Notes under the pieces: generated by a model
Database searches by the model: none
Seen by the model: the letters and a program-made list of their open reading frames with translations, nothing else
Told to the model about the DNA's origin: nothing
In this document: in pieces, positions 11,213 to 23,285 of the stretch
Numbering within the stretch: position 1 is the first letter of the stretch
Layout of the letters: every line of letters starts with the position of its first letter
NCBI GenBank assembly: GCA_038087015.1
Contig: JASBNA010000018.1
Coordinates: 62,001 to 126,000 of the forward strand
Direction of reading: 5' to 3'
DNA from: Cerrena zonata
Lineage: Eukaryota > Basidiomycota > Agaricomycetes > Polyporales > Cerrenaceae
Length of the DNA stretch: 64,000 nucleotides
Translations under genes and position numbers: made by a program

Positions 11213-11791
11213 CTACAAACGATTTCTCCAGAAGCAATAGATCTCATCACAATCCATGTACCACATCGCCGGATCCACCGTAACGCCTTTACCCGCCAAC
11301 CAATGTCGAAGAAAGGCTGCCACATATCTCATCGCCTTTGTCTCGAAGCGATTGTAGTTGGTACAGATTGTGAGACACCAGTGGATTTTCCCCTCACAGG
11401 CGATGCATTGATAGTCTAGCTTCAGTCCACGTCCGAGTTGCGAGGCGATGTGAGCTTGAATGGTCTCTCTGGCATGCTGGTTCCATGCAATCCAGTTTTC
11501 GTAGTCTTCTTTTGGACATGGATAGTTGAGCTCGCTAGCCAAGAGATTGACGAGATCTCTCGGTTTCAGAAGGAACCCGAAACGAAGTCGCGGGGGATAC
11601 GGGGGGCTGAGATCCTGGTAGTGTACAAAATCAAGGATACCGGGGAGGATTTGAAGAGATGGCGCCTTGAAGGCCTCCTTGAAAGTCTATACAGATGTTA
11701 GATATGTAGGATACTAGTGACAAGGACCTACCACTCCAGGCCTATATTGAGAAGGGACCGAGTTGATGCTACAGTCTGCCACTAGCGGCAT
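11213..11791 (-). CDS. Small orphan protein, copy 2 of a duplicated pair
   Basis: This is the paralog of the gene at 7081-7654, with the same two-exon layout. Exon 1 starts MPLVADCSINSVPSQYRPGV (ATG at 11791), the intron has a GTAGGT donor near 11732, and exon 2 runs FKEAFKAPSLQILPGILDF, LRFGFLLKPRDLVNLLASE, then a Cys/Trp-rich C-terminus with CIACEGKIHWCLTICTNYNR and WYMDCDEIYCFWRNRL before TAG. Differences from copy 1 are mostly substitutions that keep the frame, and the last 50 residues are the most alike. That pattern fits two maintained proteins better than random drift, but no function can be named. The gene is divergent from MSH6, and about 500 bases separate their starts. Confidence 0.62.
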
Positions 11792-12045
11792 GGTGGTTAG
11801 CAAGTTAGGTTTCAGGTGGCACGTAAGCGACACCACTTATATAGCGTCTTAAAGATTGAAAGCCAACTCCGTGACTCCTGCGGTTGCACCAGATAGAGAC
11901 TAGACGACAATATTTACCCTTATGATGAGGACGGCTGATTGGTCTAAAACATTTCTAGCCAGATGTGACAGTTGGAAGTAAACCTGGCCGCACTCGGAAA
12001 GGGATACTTATGGACAAACAAGCACAAATAACGCGCTACGCGGTC
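11213..12045 (-). repeat. Dispersed duplication, unit 2
   Basis: This is the second unit of the duplication described at 7081-7780. Similarity runs from the stop codon through the coding exons and reappears around AACGCGCTACGCGGTCAA at about 12030-12045. The roughly 130 extra bases lie between about 11800 and 12000. Confidence 0.72.
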
Positions 12046-12288
12046 AACTCATTAATGACTCTGACAAGAAAGGGAGTTGCATTTCTTTGTTCGACAATAG
12101 TCTAGCGACTCACCTTCTAGCTCATCAGATAACCTTCTCCCTTATTGAGCTAGGCACCTACAGCTGTGCATATATCTACCCAAAAAAGTCCCAAAGGTCC
12201 ATCGTTACATCCTTGCTTACTTAACAGCGAGTGGTCGCGAACTAGTAGGACTCTATCCGTAGCTTTGCAGGCTTTCTAGTTATTGAAC
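11792..12288. promoter_or_regulatory. Divergent intergenic region upstream of MSH6 and the orphan copy
   Basis: About 500 bases separate the two divergent start codons. The left part belongs to the duplicated promoter block of the orphan gene. The right part (about 12100-12288) is unique and should carry the MSH6 promoter. No clear TATA box or regulator site was found. Confidence 0.35.
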
Positions 12289-15200
12289 ATGTCGAAAGCG
12301 AACTCAAAAGGAGATGGGATGAAGCAGAAAAGCCTGATGTCATTCTTTGGAAAGCCTGACGCCACAAAGACGAAATCGAAACCGACGGCGGAGACTTCGG
12401 CGGGCTCGACCAAACCGACTGCCACAAAGGACTTTGAGCATTCAAGCGCATCTCTACGAACACCTGCGGGTAAAGGTGCCTCACAGTCTTCCGGCATCAG
12501 CAGCGCAAAATATAGTCGCAGCTCAGATGGCGGAAGTAGTGCTTTCGAGACACCCCCGACGAGCGATCCTATTGACGTAGACATGTCTTCTGAGGTGGAC
12601 GAGGAAACTGCAACCGACCCAGTGAGTGTGGTGTTGTGCTTGGACTTTGACTCTGACAATAATGCCACTGCTTCATAGAAGAAATCAAAGAAACGTAAGA
12701 TTCTGGTAGACGACTCTGACGGGGACGTCGACGCGGCGGCCTTCGCGAATGGCCTTTCTGCCTATCAACCATCTCCCAAGACCAAGAGGAAGAATGCAAA
12801 GAAGCAACGCGTCGTGGAGATGATTGAGAGTGATGACGACGAACCACCCGTTAGAACAGGTTTGCTGCTAATTGACCTTTTCCTTATGGATGCACTTACA
12901 CCATTCTGTAGGTCGTCTCAAGAAGCAAACAGACGCGCAGGTCTTCCTGGATGATGAGGACGAAGAGGAATCTACTAGCATGAACGAATTCACCAAACGT
13001 CTTACCAAATTCAAAAAGTCACCTGCTAAAGCGAAGAGCAAAGGTCTGCCCGGTTCTGTATCCGCCCTAATCTCAAACATATTGAACTTTTTATAGGTCG
13101 CAAAAGCAAGTCCGACGATGATGACGATGATTTCATCGTCCCTGACGACGACGACGAAGGGGAAGAGGATGAGCCCCGAGCGTCCTCATCTCGCGCCTCC
13201 ACATCCTCTCGAGCTTCGTCTCGTCTGTCTTACTCTCACACCTCCGACGCGAATTCAGACTCTGACGTTCCCAAGCCCAAAAAGAAATCTACTTCCGGAT
13301 CCGGAAGACCTCCGCTCAAGAAGGACGTCTCTAAGGGCGACAGTGCCGGTAACATCTTTTTGACTGCTGCAGAACAGCGTGCTCAGCAGCAGAAAGAGGA
13401 CAAAAAGAGCACAGACGAACCATTCGGATTCCTCAAAGACCCTAGGGATAAAGACGGAATACGACCTGGAGAGCCAGGGTACGATCCGAGGACTCTCTTT
13501 ATTCCTCCAAAGGCTTGGAAGGGATTCACACCGTTCGAGAAGCAGGTTAGTGTTGACGGGATCGCATGATTTTAGATACTGATATTTTTCGTCAAGTTCT
13601 GGGAAATCAAACAGAACCATTTTGATACGGTACTCTTCTTCCAGAAAGGCAAATTTTTGGAGCTTTACGAGGAAGATGCTCGAATTGGACACCAAGAGTT
13701 TGATTTGAAACTTACTCAGAGGGTGAAGATGAGTATGGTGGGTGTTCCCGAGATGTCCTTCAACTTCTGGGCTGCCAAATTCCTTGCGAAAGGTAAATTT
13801 TTGTCATACTTCTTGTTGCTCTCCCTGACACTAACTTTATGTAGGCTACAAAGTTGGACGAGTCGATCAAGCCGAAACTGCACTCGGAGCTGAGATGCGA
13901 GTGGCAGCGGACAAATCCAAAGGCAAGGGTAAAATGTCTGCTGAGGATAAGGGCAAAGAGAAGATCGTCCGACGAGAGCTGAACAAGGTGTACACGAACG
14001 GCACGCTTGTGGACGAGGCTTTGTTAACAGACGAGCAAGCTGGGCATTGTGTTTCTATCCGTGAAGATGCAGAGGATACCGGTAAAGAGGACAAAAAACG
14101 ATTCGGTATCTGCGTGCTGGATAGCTCCACCAGCGAGTTCAATCTGAGCTCGTTTGAGGATGATGTTTGCAGGACTAAGTTGGAGACGTTGATGCGACAG
14201 CTTAGACCCAAGGAGATTATCTTCACTAAGGTGAATTGCTCAATCTTTCTTCGTGGTGATGATGAACTAACAATTCCTTTGTCTCAGGGCAACCTTTCTG
14301 TTTCGACTACTCGTCTACTCAAAGCTGTGCTCCCTGGAAGCTGTCTCTGGACAAGCTTGCGTGACATTGAAGGTCTTCCATATGATAAGGCTTTGAAGGA
14401 GCTCAAAGTTCTCTTTCCGGCTGGAGAGGAGGATGACGCTATGGATGATAACGTCCATGGCTTGACTAGCTCTGTCCCTGAAGCTATCAGGAAAATGGCC
14501 GGATGCAAGGAGGCTGTTGAAGCCCTCGGCTCGATGATCTGGTATGTCATTCCGTAACTGTTGTTATCATTTTGGTGATTGACGTTTCTATCTAGGTACC
14601 TACGTACACTGAATATCGACAAAGATATCCTCAGTATGAAGAACTTCAATGTTTATGATCCTATGAAGCGTGGTCAAGGTCTTGTCCTCGACGGACAAAC
14701 TTTGGCACACATCGAGGTAAACTGCTACTTGGTCCCTCATAAAAAGTCGAAACTAATGGCATCGTTTGCAGGTTTTGCTCAACAGCGAAGGAACTGAAGA
14801 GGGGTCACTCTTGAAGCTCCTTTCCCGATGCATCACACCATCTGGTATTTACTGAATTGCTTGTTTAAAAGTCTTATAAGCTAATATGGGATTCCCCAGG
14901 GAAACGTCTATTCCGCATCTGGCTTTGTATGCCACTACGAGAAGTCGCTGACATCAACGCTCGGTATTTCCGCTTCTTTTCATTCTAGTAACACATGATA
15001 CTGATACAGGCACGTTTGTAGACTCGATGCAGTTGATGACCTCATGAGTCATCCTACATTCGAAGCAAGTTTCAGCGAGATCGTCAAAGGACTCCCTGAC
15101 TTAGAACGTATCGTTTCTCGCATTCATGCCAAGAATTGCAAAGTGAAAGACTTCCTCAAAGTGCTCGATGTATGTACTCATCCTAAACTGCGTAATTTCT

Positions 15201-17436
15201 CCTCAGTGGTGACTTACATCTCGATATGTGGTTATAGGCTTTCCGAACTCTTAGCAAAGGATTGTCTGAACTTGCTGACGAGGCCGAATCATTCGAGTCC
15301 AAGGCTGTATTCGGGCTCCTTCGTTCTGCTCCTGACTTATTGCCTCATATCAAGCATGTCAAGAAGATGTTCAAGACTACCGACGAGAGTCAGTCTTTTC
15401 TCCTAAAGTTTGTATTAGGGGACCAGCTAAAACGTGATTTGTTGTTTGGCAGAAACCGATGAGGTAGTCCCTCAAGATGGGCAAGATGAAGAGTATGATC
15501 GTGTCCGGGAGGAAATCACTGGCCTCGAGGATGAGCTCGCTAAAGAGCTGAAGAGACTGGAAAAGAAAGTGGGGTAAGTGGGGTGGATTTGCGTTGATCG
15601 TAATGGTTGTGTTGCATGCTCATCGATCTATAGGTGTAAGTTGACGTACTGGCACAGTCATACTGGGACCAAGGTATGCTCCTGATAGCAAATTCTATCG
15701 TCCCGCTAACATTTGAATCATCACCAGGACATCTATCTTGTTCAGACTAGTCCCAAAGAAAAGAACCTTCCTCGCGATTGGACCAAGAGCGGTTCCACAA
15801 AGGTATTTTCCTTCATAATCGTACTCCTTTTGCATATCTTAGTTTTCTTCAAGGCCGCGGTTCGCTGGGTAGTCCCCGACCTTCAAGCCACCATCCGCAC
15901 TCTCAAAGAAGCGCGTGAAAATCGTAACACGGCAGTCAAGCAATTCAAGAATCGACTTTTCGCAGAGTTTGATGCAGACCGAAGTGTATGGCTACGTGCC
16001 GTTCGTGTTCTCTCGGAGCTGGACTGTTTATTCAGTTTGGCTAAAGCTTCGTCTGCCTTGGGAGAACCGTCCTGCCGACCAGAGTTCGTAGAGGGCGATT
16101 CTGCTTGGGTGGACTTTGAGCAGCTGCGCCATCCCGCTCTTTGCATCAGTTCGTCACTGAAAGGCGATTTCATCCCGAACAATGTGAAGCTTGGTGGTGA
16201 GGTAGGAAGGATCGCTTTGTTGACTGGTACGTCATTTTTGTTATCACGCCGTGCAGGAAACTGAGATATCATGACCAGGTCCGAATATGGGTGGAAAGTC
16301 TACAGTAAGTCAAATCGCGCTGTAGTTGGGATAATAATGACTCAACATATCCTTGTCCAGGCGATGCGAATGACGGCAACAGGCATTGTGAGTATCTCTA
16401 ATCGTATTACGATATCAGATGCTCATCATGTCTAGATTATGGCACAACTGGGCATGTATGTTCCCGCCAAGAAGGCAAGGTAGGCATTGTGTTCACCGAC
16501 CCATTCGATGAGTGACTGCTGAGTACTTGCTTCACAGACTCTGTCCGGTCGATGCTATCCTAACTCGTATGGGCGCATATGATAATATGTTCTCGAACGC
16601 TAGTACGTTCAAGGTAGAGCTTGACGAATGGTATGTTGATCTATCAACCTTTCGAATAGTCTCCATATCTAACACGTTACTTCTCTAGTTGTAAGATTCT
16701 TCGCGATGCTACTCCAAAGTCGATGGTGATTCTCGATGGTAAGTTTGGGCTGAGACTTCCAGTATTACTTATTCATATTGTTTACACTCAGAATTGGGAC
16801 GAGGGACCTCAACTTACGACGGGATGGCAATTGCAGCGGTACGTCCTGTATCTTGTCTTGCCGGAACTACACTGCTGACTCTCGTCTCCTTTCCCTTAGG
16901 CGGTTCTGCACCAACTCGCTACCCACACCCTCGCGCTATCATTCTTCGCAACTCACTACGGGTCGTTGACTGACGACTTTGCGTATCATCCAAACATTCG
17001 AAATATGCACATGGCTACCTTGGTCGACGACGAAAAGATGGAGGTGAGTTACCTTCACGCATCTTCGTTTAGTTAAGCCACTGATGCTAAAATTTTAAAT
17101 GCTTAGCTTGTCTTCCTGTACAAACTGGTTGAAGGAGTTGCTTCATCCTCCTTCGGTACCCATGTTGCCAATTTGGCAGGTGTGCCAATGGACGTCGTCG
17201 AGCGCGCAGACGTCATTTCCAAAGACTTTGCTCGTAAGTTCAAGGAGAAGATTGAAGGCAAACGCAAATCCGGCGTGTCTGGTCGACTCCCTCTCGTGGC
17301 ACAAACGGACTTTGCGTATCTTTGTGGCTTGGCCTTCGGCAAGAAACAACTGCCCGAGGATGGCTTGAGGAAAAAGGAGGTACTGAGGATCATAAAGGGT
17401 GCCGTACGAAATTGCCTTGCTCAGAATGTGGCTTGA
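12289..17436 (+). CDS. MSH6: DNA mismatch repair protein MSH6
   Basis: The MSH6 subunit of the MutS-alpha (MSH2-MSH6) heterodimer recognises base mismatches and small loops in nuclear DNA. The N-terminus has a PCNA-interacting box, [10 protein letters not shown] (about 12326-12355), then a long charged linker. The mismatch-binding domain has the F-x-E motif in [10 protein letters not shown] (about 13640-13680). Later segments include [21 protein letters not shown] and [15 protein letters not shown]. The C-terminal ATPase shows Walker [10 protein letters not shown] (about 16283-16309), [20 protein letters not shown], Walker [18 protein letters not shown] split by an intron (about 16720-16830), and [15 protein letters not shown]. 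The helix-turn-helix tail ends at TGA 17434-17436. There are more than fifteen short introns. The ATG at 12289 is chosen; an in-frame ATG lies two codons upstream at 12283. All key ATPase residues appear intact. Confidence 0.95.
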
Positions 17437-17610
17437 GCATGTAGGAAATGGTTACTGTTTTCTTGGGCGATATGGACGCTACTAGTTCTGGAATTTCTTG
17501 ACACAGCTGATGCTTTTTACTGATATATTGTACCTTCGTATGGTGAACTGTTACTAATGTTTGGTGCTCTGTTTTGCTACTCATTGTTAAATCTCTTGTA
17601 CATACTACTA

Positions 17611-18514
17611 CTATTGATGCTCGCCTGTAAAAAGCTGGAACTCCCATGGAAGAGCTTCTGAGGGACCAGATTCACTGAACCAGATTCTCCTGAGCCTACA
17701 CGTAGCATAAATTCTCACGTAGGAAACATGAGAATATTGTCCGTTGGGAAGGCGGAAGGTATTGGATGGGACTTCAGTCGTAGATGCATCGGCTTCGTTG
17801 TTATGAGTTAACGATCCTGAATTGAATTGCGAGATAAGACTGGGGAAGTTGAGGTCGATGGTACACCAGCTTGTGAGCGTATACGAAGACGACGGTGGAA
17901 ATGAGAGGGGTAAGTGTAGTAAGGGAGGGTTGGTGAGCTTGAGGTTCGGCTCTTTCTGTAAGTCGACTTGTAAGCGTTCTCAGACTGGGCCAAAAAATAT
18001 AAATAAACCTCTGCAGTAATAAATGTTCGACGTAGTATATACACGGTAGTGGAAAGATTATAGTCCAAAGAAAATCATTTACCTGAAAGGTGGAGCATCG
18101 AATGATGCCCTCCTGGCCCGTGCTGTCAACTACGCCAACTTCGAAAGACCACTCTCGGCCCATGTTTCGGGCCTGAATATGTATCCACGGATGTTTAAAG
18201 CCGAGCTCTTTTTGACTTCCCAACGGCGGCGACTGAATGAAGGTAGTTTGCAAAGTAGGAGATTGTATATGAAGTACGCTCTGGGTTAATTTATAACCCT
18301 CTTCTTCGGCGTCGTCCTGGCGTCTGAGAACAGGTGCTACAATGAGAGTGGCTGGGGCATCTGGGTGAGGTGTAGAAGTGCTGTCATTTAGACAACAGCA
18401 AAAGGAGTCCGATGGCAGAGAAACATCTGTCCGAGATGAAAAAATTCCTAACGGGTCACTTCCAGTCGAGGAAAAGATAGAGACTAAATCTGGCTGGACG
18501 ATGTGTTTAAACAT
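17611..18514 (-). CDS. CFAP20-like (CFA20 domain) protein
   Basis: The protein has the CFA20 (formerly DUF667) domain of cilia- and flagella-associated protein 20/Bug22. Exon 1 (18514 to about 18084) starts MFKHIVQPDLVSIFSSTGSDPL, matching the family start MFKN-FQSGFLSILYSIGSKPL. It continues with PWIHIQARNMGREWSFEVGVVD and IIRCSTFQ. Exon 2 (about 17955-17611), after an intron of roughly 125 bases, gives LTSWCTIDLNFPSL, SHVSYVRIYATCRLRRIWFSE and LPWEFQLF before TAG at 17611-17613. The family's C-terminal CRIRRVYFSD block is well kept. The insert in the first half (about 50 residues) makes it longer than animal CFAP20 (193 residues). In organisms without cilia its role is not established. The 3' end lies only 175 bases from the MSH6 stop, so the two genes are convergent. 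Confidence 0.82.
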
Positions 18515-19347
18515 AATCACTATTATTCTTACTTCAGTCGCGATTGGAAATGATGATGAAGGATTCAGGTACATACCGATACTGATTCACGGACCTGGAG
18601 GACCTGCCAGTGCTGCATGTTTTGACATCACTCTTCTCTCTTGTACGTGTTCCCACGCATTCTATTTCAATTTGGACCAATTCTATATATAGATACCTCC
18701 GAAAACCGTTGGCCAGGGGCAAATTTTGTAACTTCGTAGATGTAATCCTTTCGTAAGAATACAGAATCCTGAAGATGACATCCTAAGCTCTAATCGTTAT
18801 CCTGCTTTGCTACATAAACCTGACGCCCTGTTCTCTTCCCTACCTTTTTTCAGATGCCTCGTCCGCTTAGAAGATATGTTGGACATCTTGATCAAAGAAC
18901 TCGGCTATGACTATCGCAGGTCAATAGACAGTCAAGAACCAATGCCACCCGTAGCTGAAAAGCAATCTATTAGACGCAGGTCCAAACTTGAAGATTACAA
19001 AGGACATTATTGGTTTGCCTGGCTATACATTAGTTGAACATCCGTTTTGTAACATCAGAACATAGCGAAGCAAAGTGCCGGTAGCATTCGGAAGGGTATG
19101 GCACAAAAATGAGTGGGGCCGGAAATCGTCAGGAGTTAAAGCATGTCCGATTTTAGTCACAAAATTCGAAAGGAGGGAGTATTCGTAAGGTCAAATCAAT
19201 GTTACCTGGTAAAGTGCATGAAAGAATTGTAAGTTAGGTATCATCACAAATTCCAGTGGTATATAATCCAGTGAGACTAGAATTGTCGAATGGGTGTTAG
19301 ATCTGCGAAATCATAGACATGAATACATACCTTCTAAAAGGGACGCG
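18515..19347. other. Intergenic, no supported gene
   Basis: Open frames such as 18807-19037 on the plus strand show no recognisable domain and no matching exons. I see nothing else here apart from the expected promoter of the CFAP20-like gene. Confidence 0.45.
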
Positions 19348-20806
19348 TCATTGCCATCGCTGACCAGGCCCGACGCTAGGCAATCCATAGTAATCATCGT
19401 CGCGTTTAAAGAATGCTGAAGAGGGAGGGAGACTAGTCACCGCTGCCATTGTCCCGGGAGGCGTGAGCTGGGCCTGAACTTGAGCTTGGACGTGTGCCTG
19501 AACCTGAGCTTCGGCTTGTGCCTCGGCAGCAGCTTGCTGAGCAGCCTGAGCTTTCTTGGCCGCAAGTCGCGCCTGTATAGCTCGAGTCTGCTCCATCATT
19601 TCAGCAAGTTGCTCCTAGTAGACGTGAGTGATGTCAGAGTGGGGAAGGCGGAATTGAGAGCGCACCTCCAGAACATGAATTTCTGGTGAGCTACCAGGCG
19701 TCGCCTTCGTTAATGATGGCTGTGACATGGTCAACGCGGAGGATCCTTGGGAAGAATAGAGATCCGGTGTATGGAGGATAGGGATGTCTTCGGGTGAATC
19801 ATATCTAGACCGTTTCATAGACATTGGACTAGTGTCGTCAAGTAATGAACCGGAATGCCGCTTTAGTGACCGCAGGGTATTAGGATCATGCGCAAGGGGA
19901 CCATTCTGTAGTCGGTACGGCTCGATAGACTTGATGGGTTGGGGTTGATTAGTAGAGGGAATAAGGTTCTCAGCTTGCAATAGTTCTAAGGCAATCACGG
20001 ATCAGTGTAACAACGCAAGACAGACACACAGGGCACAGCACGATACCTTTCGAACGATAGTAAAATATAAATGTGGCGAAAGGAGCGTTGGGTTGATCAA
20101 TTCTAGAGACTGTAGCGTAGTCAACGGATGATGTAATTTCTGTCTGACCGAGTCTAACCAAAAAAAATGGTGAGAGAATACGTGGGATTCGACGACAAAA
20201 TGGACGTACAAAACTTGATGAGCGCCGGCCTTCTTCGACCGTTCGTGTATAGGACCGATATCATCATAGTGCATTTCCCCCTCCCACCGCTGTTCCTTGT
20301 GGACCACAACTCGCAGAAGGTGGACTTGGATAGAGCCTAGATGACCATACTCAGGCTCGTCGGGATTGGCGACGTCCTCATCATCTGGGTGGGAAGATAA
20401 CTTGAGGGACAGTATAGGAATAGAAGGGAGGTGCTTACCGGTCAGAACAACATTAGAAAAGACAAATGGACGCATAACATTGTGTGTAACTTGAGCGCCA
20501 CTGGCCCAGTTGTGGCTCATAGACTTGACAGCTGTCCGAGCAAGAAGACGACCATCGATATATATCCTAGCTTCAACGTCTCGGTCCTGGGATAGGTTTG
20601 TAACATCGACGGTAAAACGCTAGCAGGGGCGAAATATATAAACTGCCATCCGGCTACAGAAGAGGCGTAACGAAGGCCATGCTACTCACCTTTCCGACTT
20701 CACTCGGGATGAAACAGCTGTGAAGCTTGGGTTCCACTACTTGACCATATTCAGGAATGGGTAAACCGTCACTGCAAATGTCGACCTGGTAGTTGTCGTA
20801 CTTCAT
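19348..20806 (-). CDS. DUF7918-type protein with Ala/Gln-rich coiled-coil tail
   Basis: The N-terminal exon (20806 to about 20691) reads MKYDNYQVDICSDGLPIPEY, EPKLHSCFIPSEVGK; the next exons give FTVDVTNLSQDRDVEARIYIDGR, SMSHNWASGAQVTHNVMRPF and EPEYGHLGSIQVHLLRVVVH. This is the DUF7918 layout widespread and multi-copy in agarics; its function is not known. A middle exon is Ser/Pro-rich with KRSRYDSPEDIPIL. The last exon holds a long helix rich in Ala and Gln (AARLAAKKAQAAQQAAAE and a repeated QAQVQA pattern, about 19455-19590), likely a coiled coil, before ending GQRWQ and a stop at 19348. Five or more introns. The start is supported by the family-typical short run to VDI. No signal peptide or membrane helix. 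Confidence 0.7.
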
Positions 20807-21577
20807 CCTTCATCGTTGACAGAAGAAGGTAGGGATGGAGAGAAAATACTTCCGCGGCTCATTTTGATGCACGTGGAGACGCTCGCCTAGAACCCGACTC
20901 ACGGGACCGCGTCGTAATTACTGGTAACCACCAGCATCTACGATACAGTTTCTATTGAAACTCATCACTTTGATGAGCAAAGAGACTAAAAGTATGCACA
21001 CGCCACTGGAAGGTTCAGCAAGTCTTCTTTTGATCCAGATCGAAGCACTTGCTCCAGCTTTAGGGTTGATCTTGGGGCTGTGACCCACCTGATTTCCGAA
21101 TCCTTGCCACGTATGGTATTCTTGTCATAATGTATGAGCTTGTATGAGCTTCTCTAGAAGGAACATTCCGTCGCAGATGTCTACCAGGGAATGGCTGAGA
21201 GTGGCTAAGCCGTTTTAGACTTTGACGACATCAAAGCAACATCATGATTATGCATTCTTTGGCGGTGAGTTGACCGTCGAAATGTACATTTGATGCCACA
21301 GAGAAAGACGACTATAATAGCGGCAGGTGTCAAAATAAGCATCGATATTACTTATACAGTAAGAATGTGTCCGGCGAATACTACACCTGCCAAAACGGGA
21401 AAAGTAACATTATTCCTGGGGTCGCGGAGTCTAAATTGACCTCCATTTCTCGTACCACCGATTATTTCCAACTTAAAAGGCGAGCTCAGTGAAGTTAGTT
21501 TATCTTTTATCCCTCTGAAGTTAGTATATGTTATGTCAAGTTCTCAATGCTGTGATACTAATTTGGTGTAAGGAACT
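20807..21577. promoter_or_regulatory. Divergent intergenic region upstream of DUF7918 and PPCS genes
   Basis: About 770 bases lie between two divergent genes. No TATA box, known operator or further gene was recognised. A small direct repeat, TGTATGAGCT, occurs twice at about 21131-21150. Confidence 0.3.
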
Positions 21578-22848
21578 ATGGAGTCGACGACTACTACGCC
21601 GTTTTCCGCAGAGAACTATTTTGACACACAACCACCGCCACCAAACCTTGATCAGGAGGTAGCTCGAGTGCGTGAATTTGTACAAAGACAACTAGGAGGT
21701 GGAAGAAAAGTTGTCCTGGTAACGGTGTGTGCTAATCCACATATTGCACTCGAACACCATCTCACAGAGTAAACATAGAGCGGCGGAACGACTGTCCCTC
21801 TCGAGCTCAATGTGTGAGCATGCATGGCGTAGATCAGGCGAAGTAGCTTTTAAGCTCATGCACATTCAATCTGCAGCGTTCGTTTCCTGGATAATTTTAG
21901 TGCAGGTTTGTCGAAATATCCACCTCGTACTGAATCGTTCTTATTTAATCATCAGGAACTCGTGGTGCTACTTCTGCTGAATACTTCCTCAAGGCTGGAT
22001 ATGCGGTGATATTCATGCACAGGCAATTCAGCTTTACAACCGTTCAGTAGACACTACTCGCATTCCACCCACCCTTTTCTTGACTTCTTGGAAATCGACC
22101 ACTCCGCCTCAAACGGCAACGAGATTACTGTCACGCCAGCTGAACGGTCTCAATTGCGACAGGTCCTAACGGACTACAAAGAGGTGCATAAATCGGGGAC
22201 ACTTCTGACTCTTACATTTGTCACGGTCAACGATTATCTTTGGCTTCTCCGTGCCGTCAGCAAAGAGCTTGCGGTGTTGGGACGGACTTCTCTTTTCTAC
22301 CTTGCGGCGGCTGTCAGTGACTTCTTCCTCCCTCGTCAAAAGATGGTGAGCAGTTTACTTGAATCCTGTACCAACCAATAGCACTAACTGCCGAGAATGA
22401 AAAGTCCGAACATAAAATTCAATCAGGAAAAGGAAGTCTACATATCGAAATGGACCAAGTACCAAAGATTATCGAACCGTTGGTGGATGAATGGACCAAA
22501 GAAGGATTTATTGTATCATTCAAGGTATTTTTGTCCGTATTGTGTTTCAGGTGGCACTATAATTAACTACGTCTATAGCTCGAGACAGATCAGGCTTTAT
22601 TGATCCCCAAGGCACAAGGCGCCTTGCAGCGATATGGTCATCAAGTGGTCATTGGCAATGACCTGCATCGCCGCAAGTTTGAAGTCGTTTTTGTTTCACC
22701 GAACCCTAAATCTTCGGCTGCCGACAACGCAAAACTGACATTCGTCGAGACATGGATCAAGATAGATCTAGCGCTTGAGCCCCACAGAGAGATAGAAGAG
22801 GACATAGTTGCAGAGCTCGTAAAGCGACATGCTGCCTGGATCCAATGA
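21578..22848 (+). CDS. Phosphopantothenate-cysteine ligase
   Basis: The enzyme joins 4'-phosphopantothenate and cysteine with a nucleotide triphosphate, the second step of coenzyme A synthesis, in the cytosol. Exon 1 gives MESTTTTPFSAENYF and REFVQRQLGGGRKVVLVT. The following exons give SGGTTVPLELN and VRFLDNFSAGTRGATSAEYF, the signature of the CoaB/PPCS fold, then KAGYAVIFMHRQFSLQPF. A large exon ends in LFYLAAAVSDFFLPRQKM, the conserved AAVSDF substrate loop. The last exons give HIEMDQVPKIIEPLVDEW, LIPKAQGALQRYGHQVVIGN and WIKIDLALEPHREIEEDIV. The stop is at 22846-22848. Five introns are inferred. It corresponds to yeast CAB2 in role. The whole family core is present with no sign of damage. 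Confidence 0.92.
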
Positions 22849-23285
22849 TAATCTGCTAACTACTCAATTGTAACTATGCAACTCGCAACAATGTACAACT
22901 ACGCATCAGGAACCGAATGACCTGCACATCCTTAGGCTACCACGCAATGTCACTTTCATAGGGTACGAGTCTATCGTCGCCCTATGTTTACGTATGCATC
23001 AATACAACATCCTTCTCATTTTGATAGACAACTTACCACCACGTTACGCATCACCTCGACCTATTTCCGATTGATTTGAAGCTCCCATCTCATCGCTCTC
23101 CGGGGGACCACTCCTTCCGATAAAGCGAACACTGGAGAAAATTGATGTTTCATAGTGATACCATGGATTGGCAGCCGAGCGGACGTTGAGCTGTCAGAAT
23201 GTTATCATTATTCAAGAGCAATACTAGAGCCATTTGACATACCAACATCCTACAACTCAGGATGGACTGAATTGATATATATGTC
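22849..23285. other. Convergent intergenic region, nothing recognised
   Basis: This is the 3' flank of the PPCS gene and of the minus-strand DUF6533-type gene. No gene, repeat or RNA was seen. Confidence 0.4.
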
